Positions 14,058 to 21,035 of a stretch of DNA of 21,718 nt are shown here, piece by piece; the first letter of the stretch is position 1; each line of letters opens with the position of its first letter. The stretch spans positions 1 through 21,718 of the forward strand of contig JAENJC010000002.1 of the NCBI GenBank assembly GCA_016844545.1, in the 5' to 3' direction. The notes under the pieces were generated by a model, which was not told the origin of the DNA, did not search any database, and saw nothing but the letters and a program-made list of their open reading frames with translations. This DNA is from Deltaproteobacteria bacterium. GTDB taxonomy: Bacteria; Desulfobacterota; JAENJC01. The translations under genes and the position numbers were made by a program.

Positions 14058-14856
14058 ATTTAAAGGCATGTCCTCCCCAGATTATATTTATGACAAAGTA
14101 GGTTGCGATCATGATTGAAAAGCCTGTTATGGCAAGGACAGCAGCCCTTCTTCCCCTCCACCCGACTGACAGGCGGCCGGTAAGAAGAGTGGCGTAAAGA
14201 AGCCATGTTATGAGAGAAAAAATGGCCCTCGGGCTAAATTTCCAGAAGGTCCCCCAGACTGCATTTGACCAAATAAAACCTGTTATTATTCCGAAGGTCA
14301 TCAGCGGAAAGCCGATAAAGAGACACATCTCATTTATCTCATCAAGGACTTCAAGGGACGGAAGCCTTTTGTGTATTCCGCCCAAGTGGTGCCCTTTTAC
14401 CTGCCTCTCCTGGATCAGATACATGATACCTGCAGCACACGCCAGTGAGAATATGGCATTTCCCAGAAAGGCAAACCCCACATGCAGTGGGAACCAGACG
14501 CTCCTCAGGTAGGGAGGGACGACGATTTCCCCTTCCGGGATAATAACTGTCAGGAGCAAGAGGATAAACGCTATAGGAGATACGATGGAACCAAGGACAT
14601 AAACCTTGTATCTCCATTCAACCAGAAGGTAGATACCCACAATTGCCCAGGCAAGGAGGGAAAGGGTCTCAATGCCAATAAACGGCGGATGTCCCAGTTC
14701 CGGATACCGTAAGGAAATTACTACTGCATGGAGGATGAAAGAAGCAATGAGAATAGATGTTGAGAGTATGGAAATGGGCTTTTTCAGGGTAATGACATAA
14801 GAGATATACCCCGACGTAGCTGCAAGATAAAGGAAAAGTGTAATATAGAAAAGCAT
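14056..14856 (-). CDS. CcsA/HemX-like cytochrome c assembly membrane protein
   Basis: 266 residues with about eight hydrophobic segments and almost no soluble domain. Recognised by a CcmF/CcsA/HemX-family pattern: a His in PLHVGFAFLGNAIFSLACAAG, a further His near ISLRYPELGHPP, and the late region GFIWSNAVWGTFWKFSPRAIFSLITWLLYA. This corresponds to the WWD-type heme-handling region of CcsA, but the usual WDPKE core is replaced by KFSPRA. CcsA-type proteins carry heme to the periplasm for attachment to CxxCH motifs; HemX relatives next to hemA modulate glutamyl-tRNA reductase levels. The position between precorrin-2 dehydrogenase and hemA fits the HemX-like arrangement common in Gram-positives and several deep-branching Gram-negatives. 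Which function applies is open. Confidence 0.8.
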   Translation of the reverse strand: MLFYITLFLYLAATSGYISYVITLKKPISILSTSILIASFILHAVVISLRYPELGHPPFIGIETLSLLAWAIVGIYLLVEWRYKVYVLGSIVSPIAFILLLLTVIIPEGEIVVPPYLRSVWFPLHVGFAFLGNAIFSLACAAGIMYLIQERQVKGHHLGGIHKRLPSLEVLDEINEMCLFIGFPLMTFGIITGFIWSNAVWGTFWKFSPRAIFSLITWLLYATLLTGRLSVGWRGRRAAVLAITGFSIMIATYFVINIIWGGHAFK

Positions 14857-14861
14857 CTGTT

Positions 14862-15527
14862 TTAAGCCTTTTTTATCCCCAGGGAGGCGATTGAAAAATC
14901 CTCACCCAAAAGGGATATTATTGTTCTGTCAACATCTTTCCACCTGCCGACCTTAATCATCTCCGGTATGGAGGAAGAGGCCAACTTATTGAAAAACTTT
15001 CTTTTTTTAACACTCTCAACCTCTTTTGTCAATAGCTTTCGCCTGATTGCGGCCATGATCTCAAGGAATAGCGAATACTCCTCCCCGTACATCTCTTCCA
15101 TCTCCAGCCGAAGTCTCTTCGCAAAGGCCGGGGATGCTCCTCCTGTAGATATGGCTATGGAAAGAGGACCCCTCTCAACAACTGAAGGGAGTATGAAGTC
15201 GCACATCTCCGGCTTGTCCACTATATTCAGCAACACCCCCATCTTTCGTGCCTCTTCTGAAATCTTATAATTTATATCTTCATTGTCTGTGGCTGCATAG
15301 GCCAAAAAAGCACCTTTCAGGTCCCTTTTGCTGAAGGGACGTTCTTTTATTTCCAGTCTCCCCGCCTCTGAAATACCTTTTAAAACAGCAGTGACTGCAG
15401 GACTTACTACAGTTACCTTTGCCCCGGCGTTAAGCAGGGAAAAGACCTTCCTCTCGGCAACATCGCCTCCGCCTATGACAACACAGCGTTTATCCCTTAT
15501 ATCCAGATAGATCGGGTAGTATCTCAT
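14862..15527 (-). CDS. Precorrin-2 dehydrogenase / sirohydrochlorin ferrochelatase (CysG N-terminal/Met8 type)
   Basis: Makes sirohydrochlorin from precorrin-2 with NAD+, and in bifunctional members inserts iron to give siroheme. 221 residues. The N-terminal Rossmann domain reads MRYYPIYLDIRDKRCVVIGGGDVAERKV, followed by AYAATDNEDINYKISEEAR, the conserved NIVDKPEMCDFILPS and the active-site stretch GPLSIAISTGGASPAFAKRLR, then a helical C-terminal domain. No SUMT domain is fused, so the uroporphyrinogen methyltransferase (NirE/CobA) must lie elsewhere. Its start overlaps the end of the sensor kinase gene by 4 nt, and the membrane gene follows after 5 nt. Siroheme is the substrate of the NirL/NirD-like decarboxylase encoded 9 kb away, so this gene links the two gene groups biochemically. 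Confidence 0.94.
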   Translation of the reverse strand: MRYYPIYLDIRDKRCVVIGGGDVAERKVFSLLNAGAKVTVVSPAVTAVLKGISEAGRLEIKERPFSKRDLKGAFLAYAATDNEDINYKISEEARKMGVLLNIVDKPEMCDFILPSVVERGPLSIAISTGGASPAFAKRLRLEMEEMYGEEYSLFLEIMAAIRRKLLTKEVESVKKRKFFNKLASSSIPEMIKVGRWKDVDRTIISLLGEDFSIASLGIKKA

Positions 15528-16987
15528 CCTCTCTTTTTTACAGGCAACAATACTCTAAACGTGCTCCCTGCCCCCTTCTTACTCGCAACCTCTATACTTC
15601 CGCCAAAAGACTCTATAATCCTCATACATATAGCAAGTCCAAGGCCTGTCCCTTTTCCTGGCTCCTTAGTAGTATAAAAGGGATCAAATATCTTCCTTAT
15701 CTCATCATCGCTCATCCCTGTTCCGGTGTCAGCCACAGAGATTTCCACAAATTCTTCTGATCCCTGACCCCTGATCCCTGACCCCATAAACAAGGTTCCT
15801 CCATCCGGCATGGCATCGGCGGCATTGATGAGGAGGTTTATCAGTACCTGTTGGAGTTGATGGGTGTCTGCCATTACTATCGGGGTCTCGCTAAGGCTAA
15901 GCTTTATATCAATCCTCTCAAATCCTTTTTGAGCTGATACCAAATCAAGGGAGCTTTCCAAAATCTCGTTTACATTTATCTCTACGAGTTTAAATTCTCC
16001 TGGCCGTGCGTAATCAAGCAGACCATTTACTATCCTGTTTATCCTCTGTATCTCAGTCTGTATTCTCCCAAGATATTCTTCTTCATCCTCCTTGCCTGCC
16101 CCCTTTTGAATAATATCGGTATATCCGAGGATGGCGCTTAAAGGATTACCTATTTCATGGGCAATGCCGGCTGCAAGCCTGCCTACTGTTGCCATTTTTT
16201 CAGCCCTTATCACCTCGTCCTGGGCCGCCTTCAGGTGTCTTATATTTGCTTCAAGGGCCTCTTTTCCTTCCTTGATTCTATTTGTCATCCTGTTAAATGA
16301 TTCGGCAAGCAAACCGATCTCATTCAACCTCTTTACCTTTATGTGCTGATTCAGATCGCCATTTGCGACAGCATCTGTAACCGCAACCAGTTCATCAATA
16401 GGTCTGACAATGGTCCTGGAAAGAAGGATGGAGCCGAAAACAACCAGGATGACCGAGTTGAGGGCCACATAAAAAAATATCAACCTCTGGGACTTAGCAG
16501 CAGCCTCTTTTACATCCCTGGAGGATAGTATCACCTTAATACCTCCCATTACCTCATTCCCGAGGTACAAGGGGCCGACGATGCTTACCGTTTTACCCTG
16601 TACCATGGTAGTTACTCTCTTCTCCCTTATCCCCCCGAGAAGAGCCTCATCAGAATATATCTTCCCTATAGCGTCACGAGATGAATGAGCAATTACTCGC
16701 ATACTACTATCCGCAAGCAGGATTGTATCCAGGTCGCCGTTCTCAAAAAAAATATCTATAAGCCTCTGAATTCTATCAATATTCTCAGGATTTTGGGACG
16801 TTTCAATGTACTTAATGCTGTTTTGAATGGAATTTAAGATAACCTTGGAGCTCTTGACCTTCTGGTCAAGGGCAGCCTGTTCCGAGACCTTTAGAACCAC
16901 AAAGCCTATAAGGGCAGTGGCCACCATCATCAGTACGGCGATATTAAGAACGATCTCTGTCCTGAGGCCTATTATGAATTTGGGCAT
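15524..16987 (-). CDS. Orphan membrane sensor histidine kinase
   Basis: 487 residues: TM1 (about 11-33); a periplasmic double-helix/PAS-like sensor domain (about 35-165) containing DTILLADSSMRVIAHS and GPLYLGNEVMGGIKV; TM2 (about 168-190); HAMP (about 188-240); HisKA with phospho-acceptor H277 in GIAHEIGNPLSAILGYT; HATPase with N-box N384/N388, G1 box VADTGTGM (D420), a K-I-F-D-P-F-Y-T-T F box and GTGLGLAI. This class normally pairs with NtrC-type sigma54 activators, but no response regulator is next to it; queH lies upstream. Residues about 402-411 (GSGIRGQGSE) are encoded by a tandem 14-bp repeat, a probable insertion in the ATPase domain. The stop overlaps the start of the precorrin-2 dehydrogenase gene by 4 nt, so it is tied to tetrapyrrole genes. 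Ligand unknown. Confidence 0.9.
   Translation of the reverse strand: MPKFIIGLRTEIVLNIAVLMMVATALIGFVVLKVSEQAALDQKVKSSKVILNSIQNSIKYIETSQNPENIDRIQRLIDIFFENGDLDTILLADSSMRVIAHSSRDAIGKIYSDEALLGGIREKRVTTMVQGKTVSIVGPLYLGNEVMGGIKVILSSRDVKEAAAKSQRLIFFYVALNSVILVVFGSILLSRTIVRPIDELVAVTDAVANGDLNQHIKVKRLNEIGLLAESFNRMTNRIKEGKEALEANIRHLKAAQDEVIRAEKMATVGRLAAGIAHEIGNPLSAILGYTDIIQKGAGKEDEEEYLGRIQTEIQRINRIVNGLLDYARPGEFKLVEINVNEILESSLDLVSAQKGFERIDIKLSLSETPIVMADTHQLQQVLINLLINAADAMPDGGTLFMGSGIRGQGSEEFVEISVADTGTGMSDDEIRKIFDPFYTTKEPGKGTGLGLAICMRIIESFGGSIEVASKKGAGSTFRVLLPVKKRG
15758..15785. repeat. Tandem 14-bp (2 x 7) repeat inside the sensor kinase gene
   Basis: TGATCCCTGACCCC occurs twice exactly and in tandem (15758-15771, 15772-15785). 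Each 14-mer is two related heptamers (TGATCCC, TGACCCC), resembling the 7-bp units of the two intergenic arrays. It lies between the N-box and G1 box of the kinase. Confidence 0.85.
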
Positions 16988-17053
16988 AATTTGTCATGAA
17001 GAAGAGGTAAAAAAAAAACAAAAAGGCATGTGACCCCTTGGCCTATTAACCTA

Positions 17054-17629
17054 TTAGACTTTTAACCTGCTATACACACACCCGCAGTAGTCCTGCCTGT
17101 AAAGGCCATGCTCCCTACTCAGGACAATGCTCCTCTTAAAGCCTTCCTTCTTTTTGAAGTCGGCCTCAAGATAGCTTATTCCATACTCTTCGGCCAGCGA
17201 AAGTCCTATCTCGTTGATTTTATCGGCCCTCTTGTGAGGAGATATAGAGAGAACTGTCCCAAAATATTCAAAACCGTTCTCACTGGCGAACCTTGCGGAT
17301 TCCCGGAGCCTTACCTTATAGCAGAGAAAACACCTCTCGCTCCCCTCCTTATCGGCCTCATGTCCTTTTGTCAGTTCAAACCACCTTTCTACGTCGTAAG
17401 GCCCCTCGACAAATGCTGCGGAACTTTTTTCAGCATACCCCTTCATCTCATCCCGTCTCATCTCATATTCTTCCCTTGGATGAATGTTCGGATCGTAAAA
17501 GTAAAGGGTCAGATCAAACACCTCTCTTAGCAACTCAAGTACATGGGTGGAACAGGGTGCGCAACAGGTATGCAGAAGCATCCTGGGTTTAAGGCCTGAG
17601 GTCTTTACAGTTTCAATGCGTGATTTCAT
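17054..17629 (-). CDS. queH: Epoxyqueuosine reductase QueH
   Basis: Catalyses the last step of queuosine tRNA modification, reduction of epoxyqueuosine to queuosine, using Fe-S and metal sites and replacing the B12-dependent QueG. 191 residues (former DUF208). Characteristic cysteines: HTCCAPCSTH (C22, C23, C26), ERCFLCY (C100, C103) and DYCGC (C182, C184), with LYFYDPNIHPREEYE and GTVLSISPHKRADKINE between them. The ATG overlaps the stop of the thioredoxin-like gene (ATGA, 17626-17629) and has no clear ribosome-binding site of its own, so it is probably coupled to that gene. A 66-bp gap with an A-rich run separates it from the sensor kinase. Confidence 0.95.
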   Translation of the reverse strand: MKSRIETVKTSGLKPRMLLHTCCAPCSTHVLELLREVFDLTLYFYDPNIHPREEYEMRRDEMKGYAEKSSAAFVEGPYDVERWFELTKGHEADKEGSERCFLCYKVRLRESARFASENGFEYFGTVLSISPHKRADKINEIGLSLAEEYGISYLEADFKKKEGFKRSIVLSREHGLYRQDYCGCVYSRLKV

Positions 17630-18120
17630 TTAGTATTACTGGGCAGTTTTTCCAGGTACTCGAATATTCCGATCTTCTCGTACCACCCCTCGCCAAAATA
17701 GTTCAGTATATCAAGAAACTCATCAGGCTCCATATACCCTGGAACACCCTTTATAGGCTCTCCATTCGGCTTAAAGAAAAAGGTTGTGGGGGTTGCGGTT
17801 ATGTCGAAACTATCGGAAAATTCTCTCTCAGAGGTCTTTTTACCCTTCATGTTAAACTCTTTATTACCCTCTATGTCTACGCTTACGGCCTTGAACAGCA
17901 TGTTTATCCTCTCGACCACCTTCCTGTCCGTGTACGTCTCCCTCTTCATCTTCTTGCAGTAGCCGCACCACTCTGCGTAAAAGTCTATCAGGATAAGTTT
18001 CTTCTCTTTCTTCGCCTCTTTCATGGCTTGGTCAAGAGGAAGCCATTTGACCGCTGATTCCCCTGCCTGCAGACCCGCAGGGATAAGGAGAAAGAAGGCT
18101 ATTAACAAAAATTTCTTCAT
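17626..18120 (-). CDS. Periplasmic thioredoxin-fold protein (WCGYC)
   Basis: Secreted thiol-disulfide protein. I start at ATG 18120 because GGAG lies 6 nt upstream; an ATG 12 nt earlier (18132) would add MEFY with a weaker site. Length is 164 residues: signal peptide MKKFLLIAFFLLIPAGLQAG, then a thioredoxin fold with LILIDFYAEWCGYCKKMKRET (C52, C55) and the cis-Pro motif TATPTTFFF. It resembles the SoxW/thioredoxin-like group of periplasmic reductases, with an insertion (NKEFNMKGKKTSEREFSD) between strands. Possible work includes keeping apocytochrome CxxCH cysteines reduced for the several c-type cytochromes nearby; that is inference. A sigma70-like promoter is visible upstream, and the coding end overlaps queH by 4 nt. 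Confidence 0.87.
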   Translation of the reverse strand: MKKFLLIAFFLLIPAGLQAGESAVKWLPLDQAMKEAKKEKKLILIDFYAEWCGYCKKMKRETYTDRKVVERINMLFKAVSVDIEGNKEFNMKGKKTSEREFSDSFDITATPTTFFFKPNGEPIKGVPGYMEPDEFLDILNYFGEGWYEKIGIFEYLEKLPSNTK

Positions 18121-18151
18121 ATAAAACTCCATTTATTCCAACTTTATCCCC

Positions 18152-18180
18152 AAAATACCAGCAAAATACGGTTTTTTCAA
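18152..18180 (-). promoter_or_regulatory. Candidate sigma70 promoter for the thioredoxin-like gene and queH
   Basis: On the minus strand, TTGAAA (18175-18180) and TATTTT (18152-18157) are 17 bp apart, about 32 bp upstream of the start codon. Five of six and four of six consensus matches. Confidence 0.45.
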
Positions 18181-18227
18181 GGTAAAACCTGTTTACAAAA
18201 AAGACAGTATGGATTAATATCAGCGGC

Positions 18228-19415
18228 ATGAGGACCTTAAACCGCTACCTATTAAAGGAGATAACAGTCCCGTTTATTCTCTCCCTCATTATATTTACCT
18301 TTGTCCTTCTACTTGACAGGATGATGCAGTTGATAGAGCTTGTGGTTGGCAGAGGTGTGCATATATCGGACATAGGAATGCTCATAGTTTATATCATACC
18401 GTCGTTCCTGACCCTGACAATACCCATGTCTTTTCTGCTTGCGCTCCTCCTTGCCTTCGGCAGGCTTTCTTCGGATGGTGAGGTCATAGCGATGAAGGCC
18501 TCTGGAGTCAGCCTGTATCAGATGCTCATCCCTGTAACTGTTTTGTCCGTCCTTGCATATATAATGACCTTTTATCTATTCCTTTATGCCCTCCCGTGGG
18601 GGAACCAGTCTTTCAGGGTAAAGGTCTTTGATATAGCCAGCGCGAGGGCAAGCACAGCCATAAAAGAAGGGGTGTTTAACGATGACTTTGAGGGCATCGT
18701 CCTGTATGTTGAAAAGTTTGAGAATGCGGGCGAGAGGATGCAAGGTATTATGATATATGATCAGAGAGAAAAAGAGGAGTACACCATATTTGCCAGGGAC
18801 GGGAGCATACTCTCGGACCCTGAAGCGATGACGGTTACCATGTACTTGAAGAGCGGGGAGATACACAAGGTCGGCAAGAGGCTTTCTTACGACAGGGTTG
18901 CCTTTTCAACATATGACATGCGTCTCAATTTTAAAGGCCCTGATTCAGGAAAAAAGGGAGAGGTGTCCAAAGGTGACAGGGAGATGACCCTTGCAGAGTT
19001 GAGGGAAAGGGTCGCCGAGCTGAAGGCGAGAGGAGAAAATTACGGGCCTTATGATGTCGAGATCTATAAGAAATTCGCAATTCCGTTTGCCTGCATAGTC
19101 TTTGGCCTTATAGGCGCCCCTCTCGGCATTCAGTCAAAGAGAAGCGGGAGGGCCTGGGGTTTTTCTCTTAGCCTTGCCATATTCCTGGTTTACTATATCT
19201 CTTTGACAGGAGGGGAAAGCCTGGGAGACAGGGGCGTAATCCCGCCGCTCCTTGCCACATGGGGAGCAAATATAATATTCTTTTTCCTTGGGGTATACCT
19301 TATATTAATGGTGGGAAAGGAGCGCCCCATTCCTTTGCTGGCATGGATGGACAGGGCCATGGACTTTATAGAACATCTGCCAAAGAGGCTGAAAAGCTGG
19401 AAGAAGGAGAGTTAG
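18228..19415 (+). CDS. lptF: LPS export permease LptF
   Basis: Inner-membrane subunit of the LptB2FG transporter that extracts lipopolysaccharide for delivery to the outer membrane. 395 residues of the YjgP/YjgQ family: an N-terminal amphipathic start MRTLNRYLLKEITVPFILSL, three TM segments (about 12-125), a periplasmic jellyroll-like domain (about 130-265) and three TM segments near the C-terminus with the family motifs YKKFAIPFACIVFGLIGAPLG and PPLLATWGANIIFF. No obvious Shine-Dalgarno, and the start is set by homology-like N-terminal residues. lptG begins immediately after the stop. The F versus G assignment rests on order and is less certain than the family. Confidence 0.9.
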   Translation: MRTLNRYLLKEITVPFILSLIIFTFVLLLDRMMQLIELVVGRGVHISDIGMLIVYIIPSFLTLTIPMSFLLALLLAFGRLSSDGEVIAMKASGVSLYQMLIPVTVLSVLAYIMTFYLFLYALPWGNQSFRVKVFDIASARASTAIKEGVFNDDFEGIVLYVEKFENAGERMQGIMIYDQREKEEYTIFARDGSILSDPEAMTVTMYLKSGEIHKVGKRLSYDRVAFSTYDMRLNFKGPDSGKKGEVSKGDREMTLAELRERVAELKARGENYGPYDVEIYKKFAIPFACIVFGLIGAPLGIQSKRSGRAWGFSLSLAIFLVYYISLTGGESLGDRGVIPPLLATWGANIIFFFLGVYLILMVGKERPIPLLAWMDRAMDFIEHLPKRLKSWKKES

Positions 19416-20443
19416 TTGCCCATATTGGCCCGATACATATCCATAGAGTTCTTAAAGATGCTGCTCCTCAGTCTTGGAGCCTTCTTAGTCATTTATCTCG
19501 TTGTGGACATCCTTCAGGGGATGGCTATGCTCATGGAACACAAGCCTGCCCTTACCCTTGTTGCAAAACTGTATGCATTGAAGATACCTAAGATAGTCTC
19601 TCAAGTGACCCCTGTGGCCGTGCTCCTTTCAACATTGATGACCCTCGGCGTCCTGTCAAAAAACAGCGAGATCACGGCTATGAAGAGCAGCGGGGTAAGT
19701 CTGTACCTGATAGTTGCTCCCATTCTGGTAATGGCCTTTATTATCAGCATCTTTTCGTTGAAAAGGTACTTATAAAAAAACAGGAGAAGAAGAGCTTCTT
19801 TAAACAGAACAAGATATGGTATAGGAGCGATAATGCCATATACAACATCCAACTTTTCGATCCCGATACAAACAAGCTTAAAGGGGTCACTGTCTATTAT
19901 ATAGGGGATGGATTCAGGCTTTCAAAGAGGATTGAGGCGAGAGAGGTCACTTGGGATGGTTCTGCCTGGCTGTTTTCAGGCGTCAGGGAAGACATTATCG
20001 GCGATGCAGCCATAACCACCAGGACCTATAAAGAGCTGCAGATAAAACTTCCTGAATCGCCTGAGGCTTTAACGGCAGGGGAGAGGGATTCGGAGGAGAT
20101 GGGGTTCAGGGAACTGAGGGAGTATGTCGGGAGACTGAGGAACGAGGGTTATGATCCAATCAGGTTTGCAGTGGACATGCACTCAAAGCTCTCATATCCA
20201 TTCACATCGCTTATTATGGCATTTTTGGGGATACCCTTTGCCTTAAAAGGCGGGAGGTCCAGCGGCATGGCCTTTGGAGTAGGTATAAGCGTGCTTGTTG
20301 GGTTTGGTTACTGGCTGATAATGTCTCTCGGCCTTTCCCTCGGCAGGGCAGAGGCGCTCCCGCCCCTTCTTTCGGCATGGGGGGCAAACATCGTCTTTGG
20401 CCTTGCGGGAATTTTAATGATGATGAAGATGGAAGGGGATTGA
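19416..20443 (+). pseudogene. lptG: lptG with internal frameshift and a missing segment
   Basis: Second LptB2FG permease, immediately downstream of lptF (TTG start at 19416, GGAG about 8 nt upstream). Frame 1 encodes MPILARYISIEFLKMLLLSL through KNSEITAMKSSGVSLY to AFIISIFS and stops at 19773-19775. From about 19757 a second frame stays open to 20443 and encodes the rest: VEKVLIKKQEKKSFFKQ, IWYRSDNAIYN, the periplasmic domain, then MHSKLSYPFTSLIMAFLGIPFALKGG and PPLLSAWGANIVFG. Beyond the frame change, the usual stretch just after the third TM segment (an N-E-x-x-x-P block of roughly 15-20 residues) is absent, so the lesion looks like a deletion of 3n+2 bases rather than one miscalled base. 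LptG is normally essential, so an assembly error or a redundant copy should be considered. Confidence 0.85.
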
Positions 20444-20564
20444 GAATTGAGCCTTTTGAAAACGATTAAAACCTATAAATACAGATAGGTCTCACTGGTA
20501 AGATGCTATGTGGTTGACTCAGGCATCTAAATTGCGTATAAGTTATTATAATAGAGGAGGCAAA

Positions 20565-21014
20565 ATGATAAATATTAATAAGGTCCTGTTCCCAACCGAT
20601 TTTTCAGAAAATTCCAATTATGCATTTGACTATGCCGTTGGCCTTGCACGGAAGCTAGGTGCACGTATTTATGTCCTTCATGTCATACATGAACTTATAG
20701 ATACAACAGGCTTTTACATTCCCAACATCTCTCTCGATCAGCTTCAGAAAGACCTGGAAAAAGGCGCCGAAGAGATGATGGGAAAGTTTTGCGGAGAGAT
20801 GATGGGGGATTTCAAGGACTACGAATTCATGAATGTCATAGGCCTTCCACATATTGAGATACTGAGTGTGGCTAAAGAAAAGGGAATAGACATGATTGTA
20901 ATGGGAACTCATGGAAGGACTGGAATAGACAGGGTCCTCTTCGGGAGCACAGCAGAGAAGGTGCTTAAGAAGGCGCCATGCCCCGTACTTACAGTCCGAC
21001 ATCCTCAAAAATAA
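20565..21014 (+). CDS. Universal stress protein, UspA family
   Basis: Cytoplasmic single-domain Usp protein of 149 residues. The start at ATG 20565 is chosen because GAGGAGG ends 4 nt upstream; an earlier in-frame ATG at 20508 has no such site. The N-terminus ININKVLFPTDFSENSNYAFDYAVGLA is typical, and the C-terminal ATP-binding motif is present: IVMGTHGRTGIDRVLFGST (G-2x-G-9x-G-S/T), followed by AEKVLKKAPCPVLTVR. Usp proteins respond to starvation or redox stress and often accompany anaerobic genes. The 121-bp gap upstream shows no clear promoter. The next gene starts 21 nt downstream, so the two may be cotranscribed. Confidence 0.93.
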   Translation: MININKVLFPTDFSENSNYAFDYAVGLARKLGARIYVLHVIHELIDTTGFYIPNISLDQLQKDLEKGAEEMMGKFCGEMMGDFKDYEFMNVIGLPHIEILSVAKEKGIDMIVMGTHGRTGIDRVLFGSTAEKVLKKAPCPVLTVRHPQK

Positions 21015-21035
21015 CAGGTAAAGGTAAAGGTGGAG

